Part shown: piece after piece, positions 15,101 to 26,900 of the stretch
How the letters are laid out: the number at the start of each line of letters is the position of its first letter
Numbering within the stretch: position 1 is the first letter of the stretch
Assembly: GCF_949628265.1 (NCBI RefSeq)
Contig: NC_088790.1
Span: 16,186,545 to 16,250,544 of the forward strand
Reading direction: 5' to 3'
Source of the DNA: Cloeon dipterum
Lineage: Eukaryota > Arthropoda > Insecta > Ephemeroptera > Baetidae
Length of the DNA: 64,000 nucleotides
Position numbers and translations under genes: made by a program
The notes under the pieces: generated by a model
Told to the model about the DNA's origin: nothing
What the model saw: the letters and a program-made list of their open reading frames with translations, nothing else
The model's database searches: none

Positions 15101-16977
15101 TTAAGAAATTCTGGAATGGTGAATCAAAATTTTACTCTATTTATCTAAATAATTAAATTTAGATTGGCAATCAAATTCATAGACACTAACTTTTTTGTTT
15201 AAGGATAAATTATCTTCGGCTTTTAGGGCCGCTAAAATCAGTCCTTAGTTTGTTGGCAAAAATACCAAAATGACTAAAATTGGAAACATACCTTTTTGCA
15301 GGCAGACAAATGTTGAATAGACACGATTTTGTCAGGATTTACAGGATTAAATGTGTTAATAATTGATGTTTACGAATGAGAACTGACTGAAAATATTTTG
15401 ATAAATGATTTAACGCCCTCCACTAACAAAAACAATCAAACTTTCTCTCATACCATGAAATTTAATGCAATGTAAACGTTAATCTCTATTTTAAACGTTA
15501 AATATTTGATTTCATTCACAATTCTAACTCGCAATAAAACAATGTTTATATCGAAAAATCTATAATTTTATTTTTTGCATTTACCTCGAAAGATCAGAAA
15601 TTGAACGCATCTTTTTACTAAGTTTAATTAAAAAGGATTTATTCAAAGATTAATTCGCAGTAATTTAGCGTGTGCGAAGCTGGATTTTGTGTGCTGCTGT
15701 GTAAGATTTGCCAAGTCCATAAAATTTTTGCAGTGAAACTTCACTGAAATTGCCCTTTAAATCAGCTCAGGAAACAAGAATCCACTCTGGTTGTTCCATA
15801 GAGGTTCCTTGTCTCTCTGAGATTGAAAGTCAGAAATAATCCCAGCTGGCACTCTGCCATTAAACCCGACAAGGTTTCATTTGTTTATTTGCAGGAAAAT
15901 GCTAATCCTTGTGTATAATACGGTGCTCAATTCGCATAAGGCAATTTCGAGATAAGATTCCCAAAGCGTAGGCGCTCACACACACATCCGTTTAACACCT
16001 CCTCTGCGAATACCGCACCGGCAGTTAATTATCAGCAGAGAAGGCGAAACCGCAGAGTGGATAAAAAGCGTGCAAAAGTGGTGCGGGGCGGTGCGAAATT
16101 AGCCTGCTTGCTGCGAGATACAAACGCGGAATGCAGGCCGGGACTGACGTGAGAGTGACATGATGATTGACGCGTGCGGAATTTGCGGCTCGAATTCCAA
16201 CTTGTCTGCTGCCACTCGTCACACTTTCCAATTAATAAACTTGCACGTAGGGTGGGGATGGCCAATCATATACCAGCCTCCCAGTTTCCGATACAAAAAA
16301 TTCGTTATCTCGCTCTAAAAAAATGAACGAACTAATTTTTATTTTCACTATTCAAACTAACATTTATTTAGCAGGCTCATTTCCAATTTGCATAAATTGT
16401 GTCTGAGGTAATTTAAATTGCATATCTAAATTAGTTTTCTATTTACCGGTAAAATGTATATTTATTGTCATACGAAAGGAAAATTTGTAACTATTAATTT
16501 AAACTTGATACAATTATAATCACTGCAACATGAATAAAAAGTGAAAATTTAATATATTTCTTTAGAACCTTTGCAAACGGTACTAGGAAAATGTCATCTT
16601 TTGATAAACCTTTTCCACTCTATCAAATATTAAACGTATAATTTGCCTTTATATAGGCTTCAAACTTGAGCACAATTTGTTTTTAATTAAGGTCATCACA
16701 CAAATTGCTCTGTGACTGAGTGGAAAATAGAGTAGCATCTGTATACGACATTATTTGCCAAACAAATACAAATTTCCGCTCTCGAGGAGGGCTGAAAATT
16801 GAGCTGTTATGCAATTTGCGATCGACAGGCGTAATGTTTACAGCGATATTTATCGACTAGAGATTTTCTCACGGATATGGCAGAAAGAGGCGGCCTCCAC
16901 TTCAACCCCCAAGGGCAATGGGGTGTGTTTTTGACTTGAGAGAGAGACGCGTGGTAATACAAGATTAACTAAGATTG
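9131..16977. other. Intergenic DNA, no supported gene
   Basis: AT-rich DNA broken by GC-richer islands at about 9.6-9.9, 10.73-11.1, 11.5-11.95, 13.2-13.8, 14.4-14.9 and 16.0-16.25 kb. Open frames in the islands run on both strands at once and show no protein family, so I read them as shadows of composition. A 12-bp perfect hairpin lies at 10930-10955. Confidence 0.55.
10930..10955. repeat. Perfect short hairpin (12-bp arms, 2-nt loop)
   Basis: TTTTTGCCAAAG (10930-10941) and CTTTGGCAAAAA (10944-10955) are exact reverse complements separated by AC. The function is unknown and no gene is adjacent. Confidence 0.8.
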
Positions 16978-17081
<104 letters not shown>

Positions 17082-18910
17082 CTTTGGATCGATTGGGCTT
17101 GACCTGGAACTTCTCGTTCTCGCGCTCTTTTCGTCAGCCATCCGTTGGTTCTCCTCGTTACTCGCAACTGGCTCTCGCTTTTCTTATTTTCGCCGTCATC
17201 AATCAACACACAAAAGGCCATGGAGCTCCTTCAAAATACATAACGTTCGTTTCTTCCTTGCGCCATCAGGCATTAATTCATCGATAGCCGCCGCCGATTG
17301 ATCGACCCAATAAAACATTGAGTGCGCCTCTAGACGGCTGTGCCCATTTCGAAATTGCGTCGGGGTGAAGTGAAACCCTTTCAGAAACTTCCATTTGCCG
17401 TTCCAATCGAATATAAGTTTTGCAACGATTGTAATTGCTTGCTGTGACTGCAATGTTTGGAATGACAAAATAATTGCATGTGACGTCTGCCAATTACTTC
17501 AGGAGACTCACAAAGGCAAACAGACTTTTCACTATTTATAGAAATGAGAGTTGATTTTTTTATGAATGCAATTTACAAATCTTGCAAAGAATTTAAAATT
17601 TAATTTAAAAAAAAAACAGCTAATAGTGGAATATAAAGATGACTGCGATCTAAAATCGTTTAAAATTAACTCCTGAAAAACTCGTTCACCAAAACGACCA
17701 AAAAATTCAGCAGTCAATCGTTTTCAACAGCTGATGAAGCAAAATCATCGTTGATTTTATTTTACGAGATTAGCACTGCGTATAAGGCTTCAGGAATTGA
17801 AACGGCTGGTACGTAGTATGAATATTCTTCTTTCTATGATATATGGATATCAAGTTTGGCCATTGTTAATTTCTATGCCAATTAAAATAATTAGATTTCA
17901 TTCAGGGTTGGAAATTTCAGACGGTCGACATTCTGATACACTTCTGAAGGCACCAATAGACGCATTTGAAGACTGCTGAAACACACTCAAACAGGTTTAA
18001 ATTGCTTCTGAATTCAGAATCCATCTGAACAATTAAAAACGTTTGGTATGGCATGAGTTGTCATTACAATTTTAGTTGGTTACCTCCACTATAAATTTGT
18101 AGTTCGTTAACTTCACAAAATTTTATCCAGAACTGAAGACCCAAACCAAGCAAGGTTCGTCTTTATTTATAACCTACCTTAAAACACTTTAAAAGAAGAT
18201 GCCATTAAAAATTGGTATTCAAACCATCTAAAAACACGGCTTAACAGAGCATAAATCTGACTAAAATATTCGTCTGAAATTCCTATTCATATCCGAAAAA
18301 TGTCTGATATTTATTTTGATTGGATTTCTATAAAAAAAAATAATAATAACCCTTGATCTCTTCAATTCTAGATTCATAAAACCAAACTACAAAGAGCCTG
18401 GTTTAATTTATTGCCAAATACAAAGAGATAGTTTGCGTTTTGAGTGAAACCACGTTGCTTTGATAAAGGATGATATGCAATCATTTCCTATGGTTTCGAG
18501 TCATTTTTTCTACGGCCTAAAAAGAGGCCTTTTCTGATTAAGCGTTTGCCTGTAACATCGATCGCGCGCGTACTTTGCTTTTAACGAGAGACGGATTGAA
18601 CTGCGGCGTTTACGTAAAACCCACGGCAGCCATGTGCTCGCAGACAAAGGAAATTCGGCCGATGTTTCCGCAGAACGTAACTCAGAGAGGCTTTCGGCGC
18701 TGATCAAAGCGAGGCGGCTGTTATTGACAGCGCAAATCGCAAAAAGCGAGCAGAGCATTCAGCCGGATCAAGAGTGCGCGCATCCTTACATCCCTACACG
18801 GGAGAGATCCGTGTTACCGATTATTATACGCGGCGAGAGCTACTCTCGGGTTCGAATTAATGAAACTTTGTGACGTGCTGTCTCATTTATACTCTCCGCT
18901 TTCGCACCCT

Positions 18911-19084
18911 GCGTCAAATTTTCTCAATGGATCAGGGAAATTACGCGTGAGAGCGAGAGAGACGGACGGTCTCCGTGTAATATGGAAATCGGATCGATAT
19001 GCCAATACACTTCACGCCCGCCGTACTCAATGACTCGGCCCTTTCGAGCAAAATGCTCCATTTTCCACTTCCAATGAGCGATGT
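18911..19084 (+). repeat. Duplicated non-coding block, copy 1
   Basis: Starts with GCGTCAAAT and shares GATCAGGGAAATT, CGCGTGAGAG, GATCGATATGCCAATAC, TTCACGCCCGCC and TACTCAATGACTCGGCCCTT with copy 2 in the same order. Similarity continues over about 160-170 bp with small indels. There is no open frame in common, so this is DNA-level duplication. Confidence 0.85.
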
Positions 19085-19597
19085 TATTAGTCTTTTTAAA
19101 AGCATACAGTCCCTTTTTTCTTCCCCCTTTTTTACTAGAGTCTGCATTTAATTTGTTCACATCTATTAAAGTTGAAACTGCTGATCCCGTTTGTAAATGT
19201 GAAAGTGCTAAAGAGATTATAGAGAAAATAATGTATACACATATAAACTCATACTATAGACAGCAGCTATTTCAGCAGTATTTTGCCAGCAAAACAAAAT
19301 CAATGCCAATAAATTAACTGCAGAAGATTTTAAACACAGATTGTTGAAAACGATCGAATGCACTCAATGTCGCGCACAAATCAAAAAGAGAATGAGTAAT
19401 GAGTCATATAATGCATAATTTCGCCCCTCATTCTCCCAGCGATAAAAACTTTCTGCTCTTACAAATTTCGCTAGCCTATTTTTTCTTTTATTTCATGGCT
19501 CTCCTCTAGTGTTTAAAAGAGTGAACGATTAAGTACTCTTTTTCTGAAATTAATGAACTTTCATGGAGCACTGCATCAATTACACTCTGCTTCTAAA

Positions 19598-19760
19598 GCG
19601 TCAAATCTGCTCGACGGATCAGGGAAATTGCGCGTGAGAGAAAGAGAGAAATCAGATCGATATGCCAATACAGCTTTTCACGCCCGCCTGCCCGCCCGCA
19701 GTACTCAATGACTCGGCCCTTTCAAGTAAAATGTTCCATTTCCCACTTTGACGGGCGATT
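19598..19760 (+). repeat. Duplicated non-coding block, copy 2
   Basis: Direct-orientation partner of 18911-19084, about 690 bp downstream. The same ordered motifs are present, with substitutions and small insertions, such as extra CCTGCCCG after the CACGCCCG segment. Confidence 0.85.
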
Positions 19761-21592
19761 CTGTAAGTTGCTTAAAAAGCAGGCTTTCTTCCGCAGACGC
19801 GCTCGCTGCTCGTCGGTTGGTTATTTCAGCCAAAAATGAGTGTGTTTGCTTGTGCGGAAAGAACTCGCGATCCATTTCCCTGAAGTGCCGCGCACAAGCA
19901 GAATTCTCCTAAACAAAAACACTCGTTGATCGCTCCCGGGAATTTGAAGATTTCAGCAAACACTGCTTTTCTCCGAGGAACCCCGCAGACTAAAATATTG
20001 GAACGTTTGCATGTTCTGACGAGTAAACTTCCTCAGAAAAGGATGTTGACGCTAAATGTTCAAACCTAAAATAGATTTAGATTTTATCCAAATAAAAATT
20101 TCATCATTTTAGAAAGACCCACGCCGAACAATGCGTGAGGATTTCTTGCAGCGTTAAAGCTGCCAAAATTTGCGCAGTTTAATTAATTAGAAGGGAACCT
20201 GCGTTGGAGGAAGAATGACGGCAGGAAAGACGTGTTTGAAAGCCTTATTAAAACTCAGAAGCGCGCGCACACATGCGCCGCCAAAGGGAGTGTGTAGTTC
20301 AAACTAAATGCAGTCGTAAATTTCGCAGCAGCTCCCTCGCTCATTACTCCGCAGGCGAGCTTTTAATTGTCGGCTCAATCAAACCATAAAATTGTATGCG
20401 CATGGGAGGCACCGAGGCTTCATTCCCGGCCGCAAGTTTGTTTGAAGTGTCAAAAGCGAGAGGAAGTGAAAATTCATAAAGTCAAAAGGCTTGTAAACGC
20501 TGTTGAATTATAATGGATAGGCTTTAGGTGCAAAGGGTTTTTTATTTGCTCCATATTAAAAAAGATCGAGTTTTTAAAAGACCTATTTTTTCACATTCTA
20601 TAATTTTATTCAATTTTTTATTCAAAAAAGCTATCTCGTTTTTTCCGAAAAAAAAGCTGGTGCAGCAAATCTTTCTACAGAGAAAAGCGTCGGGAATTAA
20701 AAGAATAGTAATAAAGAGGCTTTTATTTTTTATCATTACCTGCCTTTGATATTTAGGACAGCGTGCAGGACAGCTTTTGTTTTATTATGAACGTAAGTGC
20801 AGGAGGAAAGAGAGAGTTCCGGACTCAAACAAAAGTCCTTTAGATTAAACTAATGGATATTTCTAATATCGGTGAAGTAAAGGGCAGGAAGAAAAATGGC
20901 TGCATTTCGTGCGGCGGTCTCTTGCGACACACTTTTTCGATCCTCGACGAAAAAGACGCAGAGACTCGGCCAGGAGAGAAGAGAGTGGGCGTAATAAAGG
21001 TGGTTTTGCGCGAACGAGACTTTTACGGCCTCTAAATTAAAAGTAATTGCCGAATTCCACGGCTGGCGCTCCATTTGCTGCTAATGAAAATACCCCTTTT
21101 GCGACAAGAAACACCTCCAATTAGGCCCGCTCCTTATTTCTTTGTTACGCCAGCAGCTGCGCGCGGAGGCAAGCAGAAAAGTAAGAGAGCTGAGCGCTGT
21201 CAGGCCGCAGAAATCCCGCTTTTTGTTCGCAGCTCGAGTCGCAAGGCGCGAGAAATGACGTGGATTTGTCGACGTCTAAACCTGATTACCGCTATTTTTT
21301 CTCTGTGGACAAAAACGAACGAACTCAAGCTCTTCTGCCAACAAGAAAATAAAATCCGAATAAATATAAAAGAATGCTGTTTTTGCGCACAAAATTGTTG
21401 AGACTTGATTTTCGCATTGAAGCATCAACAAAACAGTCATTTGGTGATTATTATTCCCCTAATAATGCTGGATTTGCGGGCGTAGTTAGGAAGTCCTTCA
21501 ATGTTCCACTAAAGCTGAACAGAAAAATTGAGAAAACTTTTTTTACCTTTACATGAAATAGTCTCTAAGAAATGGAAAAGAGCTTACTCCTT

Positions 21593-21783
21593 CCCAGGTT
21601 GCCGTTTAAATTTGCGCGAAAATCAGCTCCAAAGTTTGCTGCTAATCGAGCAGCGAACAAACAGTCTCCCTATTTAAAATCAGGATTTATTTCCCTAGAA
21701 AATAATTTTTCGCAAACCGTAGGATAGAACGCAACGAGAGGAATCGAAAATTAGTGAAAAATATCATTGTCAAACCGTTTAAT
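21593..21783 (+). repeat. Dispersed repeat pair 1, copy A
   Basis: Shares with 31821-31986 the ordered motifs CCCAGGTTGC, TAAATTT, GGATTTATTTC, CTAGAA and CAACGAGAG over about 180 bp. The copies are diverged. No coding capacity is seen, and the family is unknown. Confidence 0.65.
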
Positions 21784-23184
21784 ATGTCGAGAAATTAGAC
21801 AAATTCTGAAAATTAACTGTTACATACTAGGTCCTGCTTTCGTTAATGCACATTGTAGAGATATGCATAACCTTTATGTAGCGAATATTAAACAGTCCTG
21901 TTTCCAATCCAGAGCGAATTAATGCAGGAATTGAAGAAATAAATTTTCTTCAGTAACTCTTACACTGCCGTGTCTAATAAGCGATTCTACATTTAGCTAA
22001 AAAGGAAAAAGTATATAGATCCGATACTATACACGGGAAGCGATTTTGTGGTACTATTGATAACAATCTTATTTCCTCCCCCGAAAAAAGAAAAATATAT
22101 CTAGCATGATCTAGCTCATTTCCAGACCTTTTCATCAATATACAATCGTTCATTTTTGTTATATTAATGTGCCAGAAATGCCAGAAATCCCCTACATTTT
22201 CTTGCAGGTAGAAAAGAGACGAAAGTGACGTGAATTTGTCGCCGTCGTTGCTGCAGCTCAGATCTGATTAGCACAAGGACCCTCTCTCGCGCTTGGGAGC
22301 TCGACGCGTATCGGCCGAATTTATTTCTTTTTCGATACACACACACGCCCCCGGCGTCTCGGACAATATTTTTTCTACCCTCTTGATATATTTTCCCGGT
22401 GTTCGTTTCGACGGAAAAAGAGAGAAGACACAGCACGCTTCGTAGTTTCCCGTCAATTTTCCAAATTGCTTTGGGCCAGACGCCCGAGAGATCAGTAAAA
22501 TCTGCTTCTTTTCCAAAGATCGCAGCCATTACTTGTGATTTTTATCTACTAAAGTTTTCTAAAGGAGAATATCTCTATTATGAACTCTTTTATTTCTGAT
22601 ATTTTTTTATTTTTTTTCTCAAGCAATGTCTTTTGCTTGAATTTTTACACCGATTATATATTCTTATCGTACAACAAATGCAAAATGTGGCGAGCCCTGT
22701 GGCGGGGTAGAGAAAAATTGGAAAGGAAAAATAGCGAACGCACACTCCCGGCAGAAATAAATGCTAACTTTCAACATGCAAGGTTCGACGGAGCAGAGCC
22801 GATAGAATTTCCTAATTGGGCCAGAATTTAATACCCTAAAGCGTCGAGTTGGAAAATTCCCGATGGACGCCCGTCGCACATATCGGAAGTACGAAAAAAG
22901 TAATAATTCCTCTGATGCGGCGGCGGTCAGGAACTGGGGATGTGTTAAATTGTCAAACTCAATAGTGGTTCAGATGAGATGTTTTTATTCTGCTGATTGA
23001 TTTGTTTGTTTTTTACCAAAAGCAGTCATTTGTACAATGCAGGGGAGCTTCTTGTGTCCTGATTGGCTGATATCGCATAAGCATTGCAGCAGTAGGGAGA
23101 GAATGCAGCGACTTCCATGCTGTTAAAGAGAGGGCAGTAAAGTTGTCAGAATGATGAAGGTGGGGAAGTTGTGCATATGGCCGC

Positions 23185-23232
23185 TGCAAGAGAGAGGGGA
23201 GAGACGGAGAGGGAGATAGAGGAGGGGAGAGT
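23185..23232 (+). promoter_or_regulatory. GA-rich tract upstream of agrin
   Basis: A purine run made of GAGAG units, about 0.4 kb upstream of the agrin ATG. GA tracts are common near insect promoters and bind GAGA-type factors. A role here is inference only. Confidence 0.3.
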
Positions 23233-23603
23233 TAAAAGGTCATCTCGCCCTTCCTAACCTGACAACTTTACTAGCCAATGAAATATTAGTGTAATGCAGG
23301 CTACTCGAACAACCAGGGTGCTCGTCTCCTGTCCCTTTCTTATTTAATATTAAATAAAAAATGTTTTAAATTCAAAACCTGAATAAATCCATGAATTATA
23401 TTTTTCAAGGATAAGGACCGTTTTTCACATCCCCACGAGCGCAATAAATCGCGCGGGTAGTGAGCACCGGCCGACCTATACGTGTGTATCTGTTGAGTAG
23501 CGCGGCGGGGGCGGGAGGGGAAGGGAGGGATCGATGGCCGGGAGGGCGGCCGGGCGAGCCCGGTCGGCCCGCCGCACGGCACGGCCGCCGCAGAGCAGAC
23601 AGC

Positions 23604-23916
23604 ATGCGTTTGCTGGCGGCGATGGTCGCGGCGGCGGCGTTGTTACACGCGGCCTCCTCATGCTACGTCTTTCCCGCAGACACGCCGGACCCGTGCGGCC
23701 AGAAGCAGTGTCCGCCGGGCGCCAAGTGCGTGGTGAGCGCCGACGGCCGCTCGGCCAGCTGCGAGTGCCCCGACAAGTGCCCCTCGTACGGCGACCACGT
23801 CGGCTCGCGGCCCGTTTGCGGCTCCAACGGCGTCGACTACGCCAACCTGTGCCAGCTGCGCAGGGCCGCCTGCACCCGCGACGCCGACATCACCGTCCGC
23901 TACCACGGAAAGTGCG
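23604..23916 (+). CDS. agrin: Agrin exon 1: start, signal peptide, Kazal 1
   Basis: MRLLAAM and an Ala/Leu-rich leader are followed by a follistatin-type Kazal domain (PDPCGQKQC ... [15 protein letters not shown] ... YHGKCG). The donor is GTGAGT at 23917, phase 1. The frame is open upstream to 23460 but has no ATG there. Confidence 0.9.
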
Positions 23917-26900
23917 GTGAGTACACGTCTTTCTCATTCTTTGTTGTTGTTTTCGTCTACCGCCCGAAGGCACGCCTCCCCCACCCCTTGACCAACCCCC
24001 TGTCGCCTCCCCTCTCCCGCCACTCTACTTCTTCGGGTATCAACCCCTCGTGAAAACTTTTCGAGCTAATATATTTCTATTGTTAGGCGATGCAAATGCA
24101 ATCGTCTCACGCAATCGTATGTGTCACAATTTGGGAGAGAAAAATCGCCCCTACTAGAATCAGTGATTTATTTATAGGGCTGTGAGTTTCAGTTCAGACC
24201 ATATTTTGTTCATATTTCCTCACAATCTTTTGATACAAAACTTAACCGATTCTTGTGACATAGATTTTAGGTCAATTTGGATTTATTTAAATTTTATCGT
24301 GTTAAACCTATTTAAGAAAGGATTTTTGTATTATTTGGAAAGCGGAAATGTTTTTCACTTGAAAAATTAAATTAGAATTAGTTGAATAAGTAGATCTTTT
24401 TGCTACTTTATCTTACCTGGAATATTATCCTCTTTTAGGGTTAGATAATGATTAAATATATACCATTAAATCGCTCTTCAAAAGTTAAAAAATGTTTTGG
24501 TCTGAAAAACTGTCCAAATTTCACAACCCTATTTATTTATTTTTAAATAAAACACTGATTTCACAAAGAACTTGGTATATTTTGTAAAAAATGTATCCAG
24601 ATTTTTCATTTAACGCCAAAATATACAAAAAGTATAAAAGTTTCAATTATGATTGGATTTTTCCATATGGGCCACAATTTAAAAAAAGAAACTGTTTAAT
24701 TTGTATACACATTGTAATCAGATGTCTTGGATTAGCTGTGGAACCTGCGAACGACTTCGAGGTTGTAAAGCACCGATTCGCGCTGAATTCGCGTGATTGC
24801 CGGTCATTTTTGTAGCGTGTTGTTTTAGCTTGATGGCTTGTTTTGAGTAATTAACTGTGGCTGAGAGGAGTATGTTTATTTTCCCACTGGAATCGGCTTG
24901 TTTGTTTACTTTACGGACTGAACAGTTAATTCCAATACAAGCAATCTAAAAATCAAAATATGGGAGAACTAGTGAAAAAACATTTGAAAATAGCGTTGTG
25001 AAATCTTTGAAAAAACATTTTTCTGAGACAAATGCAATGCAATTTTAATTGGAAAATTTAAGTTTCGGTTAACATTGTTTCAATAACTTAAAACCTTTTT
25101 TAAGATGAAAATATTTCATGTTTTTCACATCAACCTGATCTATTTTTCCAATTTTTAATTTCCTAAAAGTGTTGTTCCAAGTATATTTTTCGAACAATAT
25201 GCAGTGTCATATAAAAACCAATATTTTTATGTAATGCGAAGAGCTTCAGAAATAACAAAACTTCTCCTAGCTGTGTAGAAACTTTCTGGAAAATCGATCG
25301 GGAAATTTTCAGGTCGGAAATGAGTCGAGAAAAAGGCAAGGAGAGGCTGTCTCGCGGTGGCAAAAACCGGTCTCGCGTGCCCCGCGGTCGTTAATTCCGA
25401 ATGTAAACAGCGCGGGCGCCTGCCGCTCTCGTGCATATGCAACCCGCGCGTCGGCATCGTTGTGCGGGCGGCGGGCACGTGCGGCCCGCAGGCGCTTCTG
25501 ATTGAATATCGCTCGACCGTGTTTTTCTGCTGTTTACAACGAAAATCTCGGCACAATGAATTATGCAAACGGCTCGATGAAATTCGGAATGACTCCGAGC
25601 TGGAAAAATGTGGCCCACCCTCCGCCTGAGTAAATCATTGGCTCGTTTAAACGCCGAGCGCTGTCGTTTCACCGTCGCCGCCGTGAAATCCGATAAATTA
25701 TTTCGTCCCCCTTGGAAAAGAGGAAATCTCTGCATTTAATTTATTTGCTCTCTGTTTTAATTTATTTCGCCGTGAGTTTCTCTCCTCGCAGCTGCTTTTA
25801 ATTTCCGACGCAATTCACGTGCGATTAAAAAAAACTCTTTTCGTCGGCCACGCCCTACTCTCGCGACTAACACGCAACAATTGCGAATAAATAAAAGGCC
25901 TTGTTTGCGTGGCATTTGTCACAACGCGTGACACATGATAATATTTATTTTGCGCCGTTACAAAGAACAAACCGAAACTCGTGCTTCCTTCCTCGTCGTA
26001 AGAGAGGACTGTCAACTTCTTGGAGAATTGATCGCTTCAAACTCTTCATAGAGCCAGACACATCAAGGATTTTTGTATGCTTGAAATATGGGCATTGCAT
26101 AAAATTGTTGCTTTTAAATTCTAAGTGAGGATGGTCATAAATTTGTATTCGTAATGGTTTGCGTGAGAGGAATCATAACACAAAGGGGAAAGATATCAAA
26201 TGCTATCAGCTATGAATATATATTTAACAATTTTTTCTTTGAAGTACTTATTAAATCACAGGGGTTATCACGGAAAAATAGTCAAGTTTGACACTATACC
26301 GAATTATTCATTATTTAAATAAAAAAATAAATTCAAAAAAATAAAAAAAAATGGAATTCTTGTAGAGTTATTCTTATGGCTTCTATACCTAACATTTTTT
26401 TATTAATCTTTTCCCCGTTTGTAGAATTTGTTGTCTTTATCCACCGAATATCGATTGCGTTTTATCTCTATGATACGGATTATTTTTCGCTTATTTCCTC
26501 GAAATTTTCCGATGAATTGATGACTTTTTACCTAAAAAATACAAGTGAAATCGTCACTTCATCGATATTACCACGGTTTTCAGCACGTTTCACGCTTACC
26601 TTTATATTTTACCCAGGTGTACAACGTAACTATTTGGAAATTCCCGTGAATTCACCCTCTTCATTGATGGCAGATATTCTGGGGACGTGTTTTTTTAAAG
26701 CGGCTTTGTGAACAAAAAATTAAAAATGTTAAAAAACATATTATTTTTTTCCCAGGCTAACTGCAGAAATCAATGATTAGTCAATTTAAGTGGAAATAAA
26801 CGAGCATTCATACAGGAAAATCTGCGGTTCGGTGCAAAATAAATAAAAAATTCAATGTTTGAAAACTTATTATTTTCTGATTATTATCCTCAAACAGATT

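Noticed and set aside
18837..18862. GGGTTCGAATT resembling a tRNA B box
   Set aside because: The neighbouring bases do not form a T-stem, and no A box or acceptor stem could be paired.
23460..23603. In-frame N-terminal extension of agrin exon 1
   Set aside because: It would need a GTG start. The first ATG (23604) is directly followed by a good signal peptide, and the extension is GC-rich 5' UTR-like sequence.
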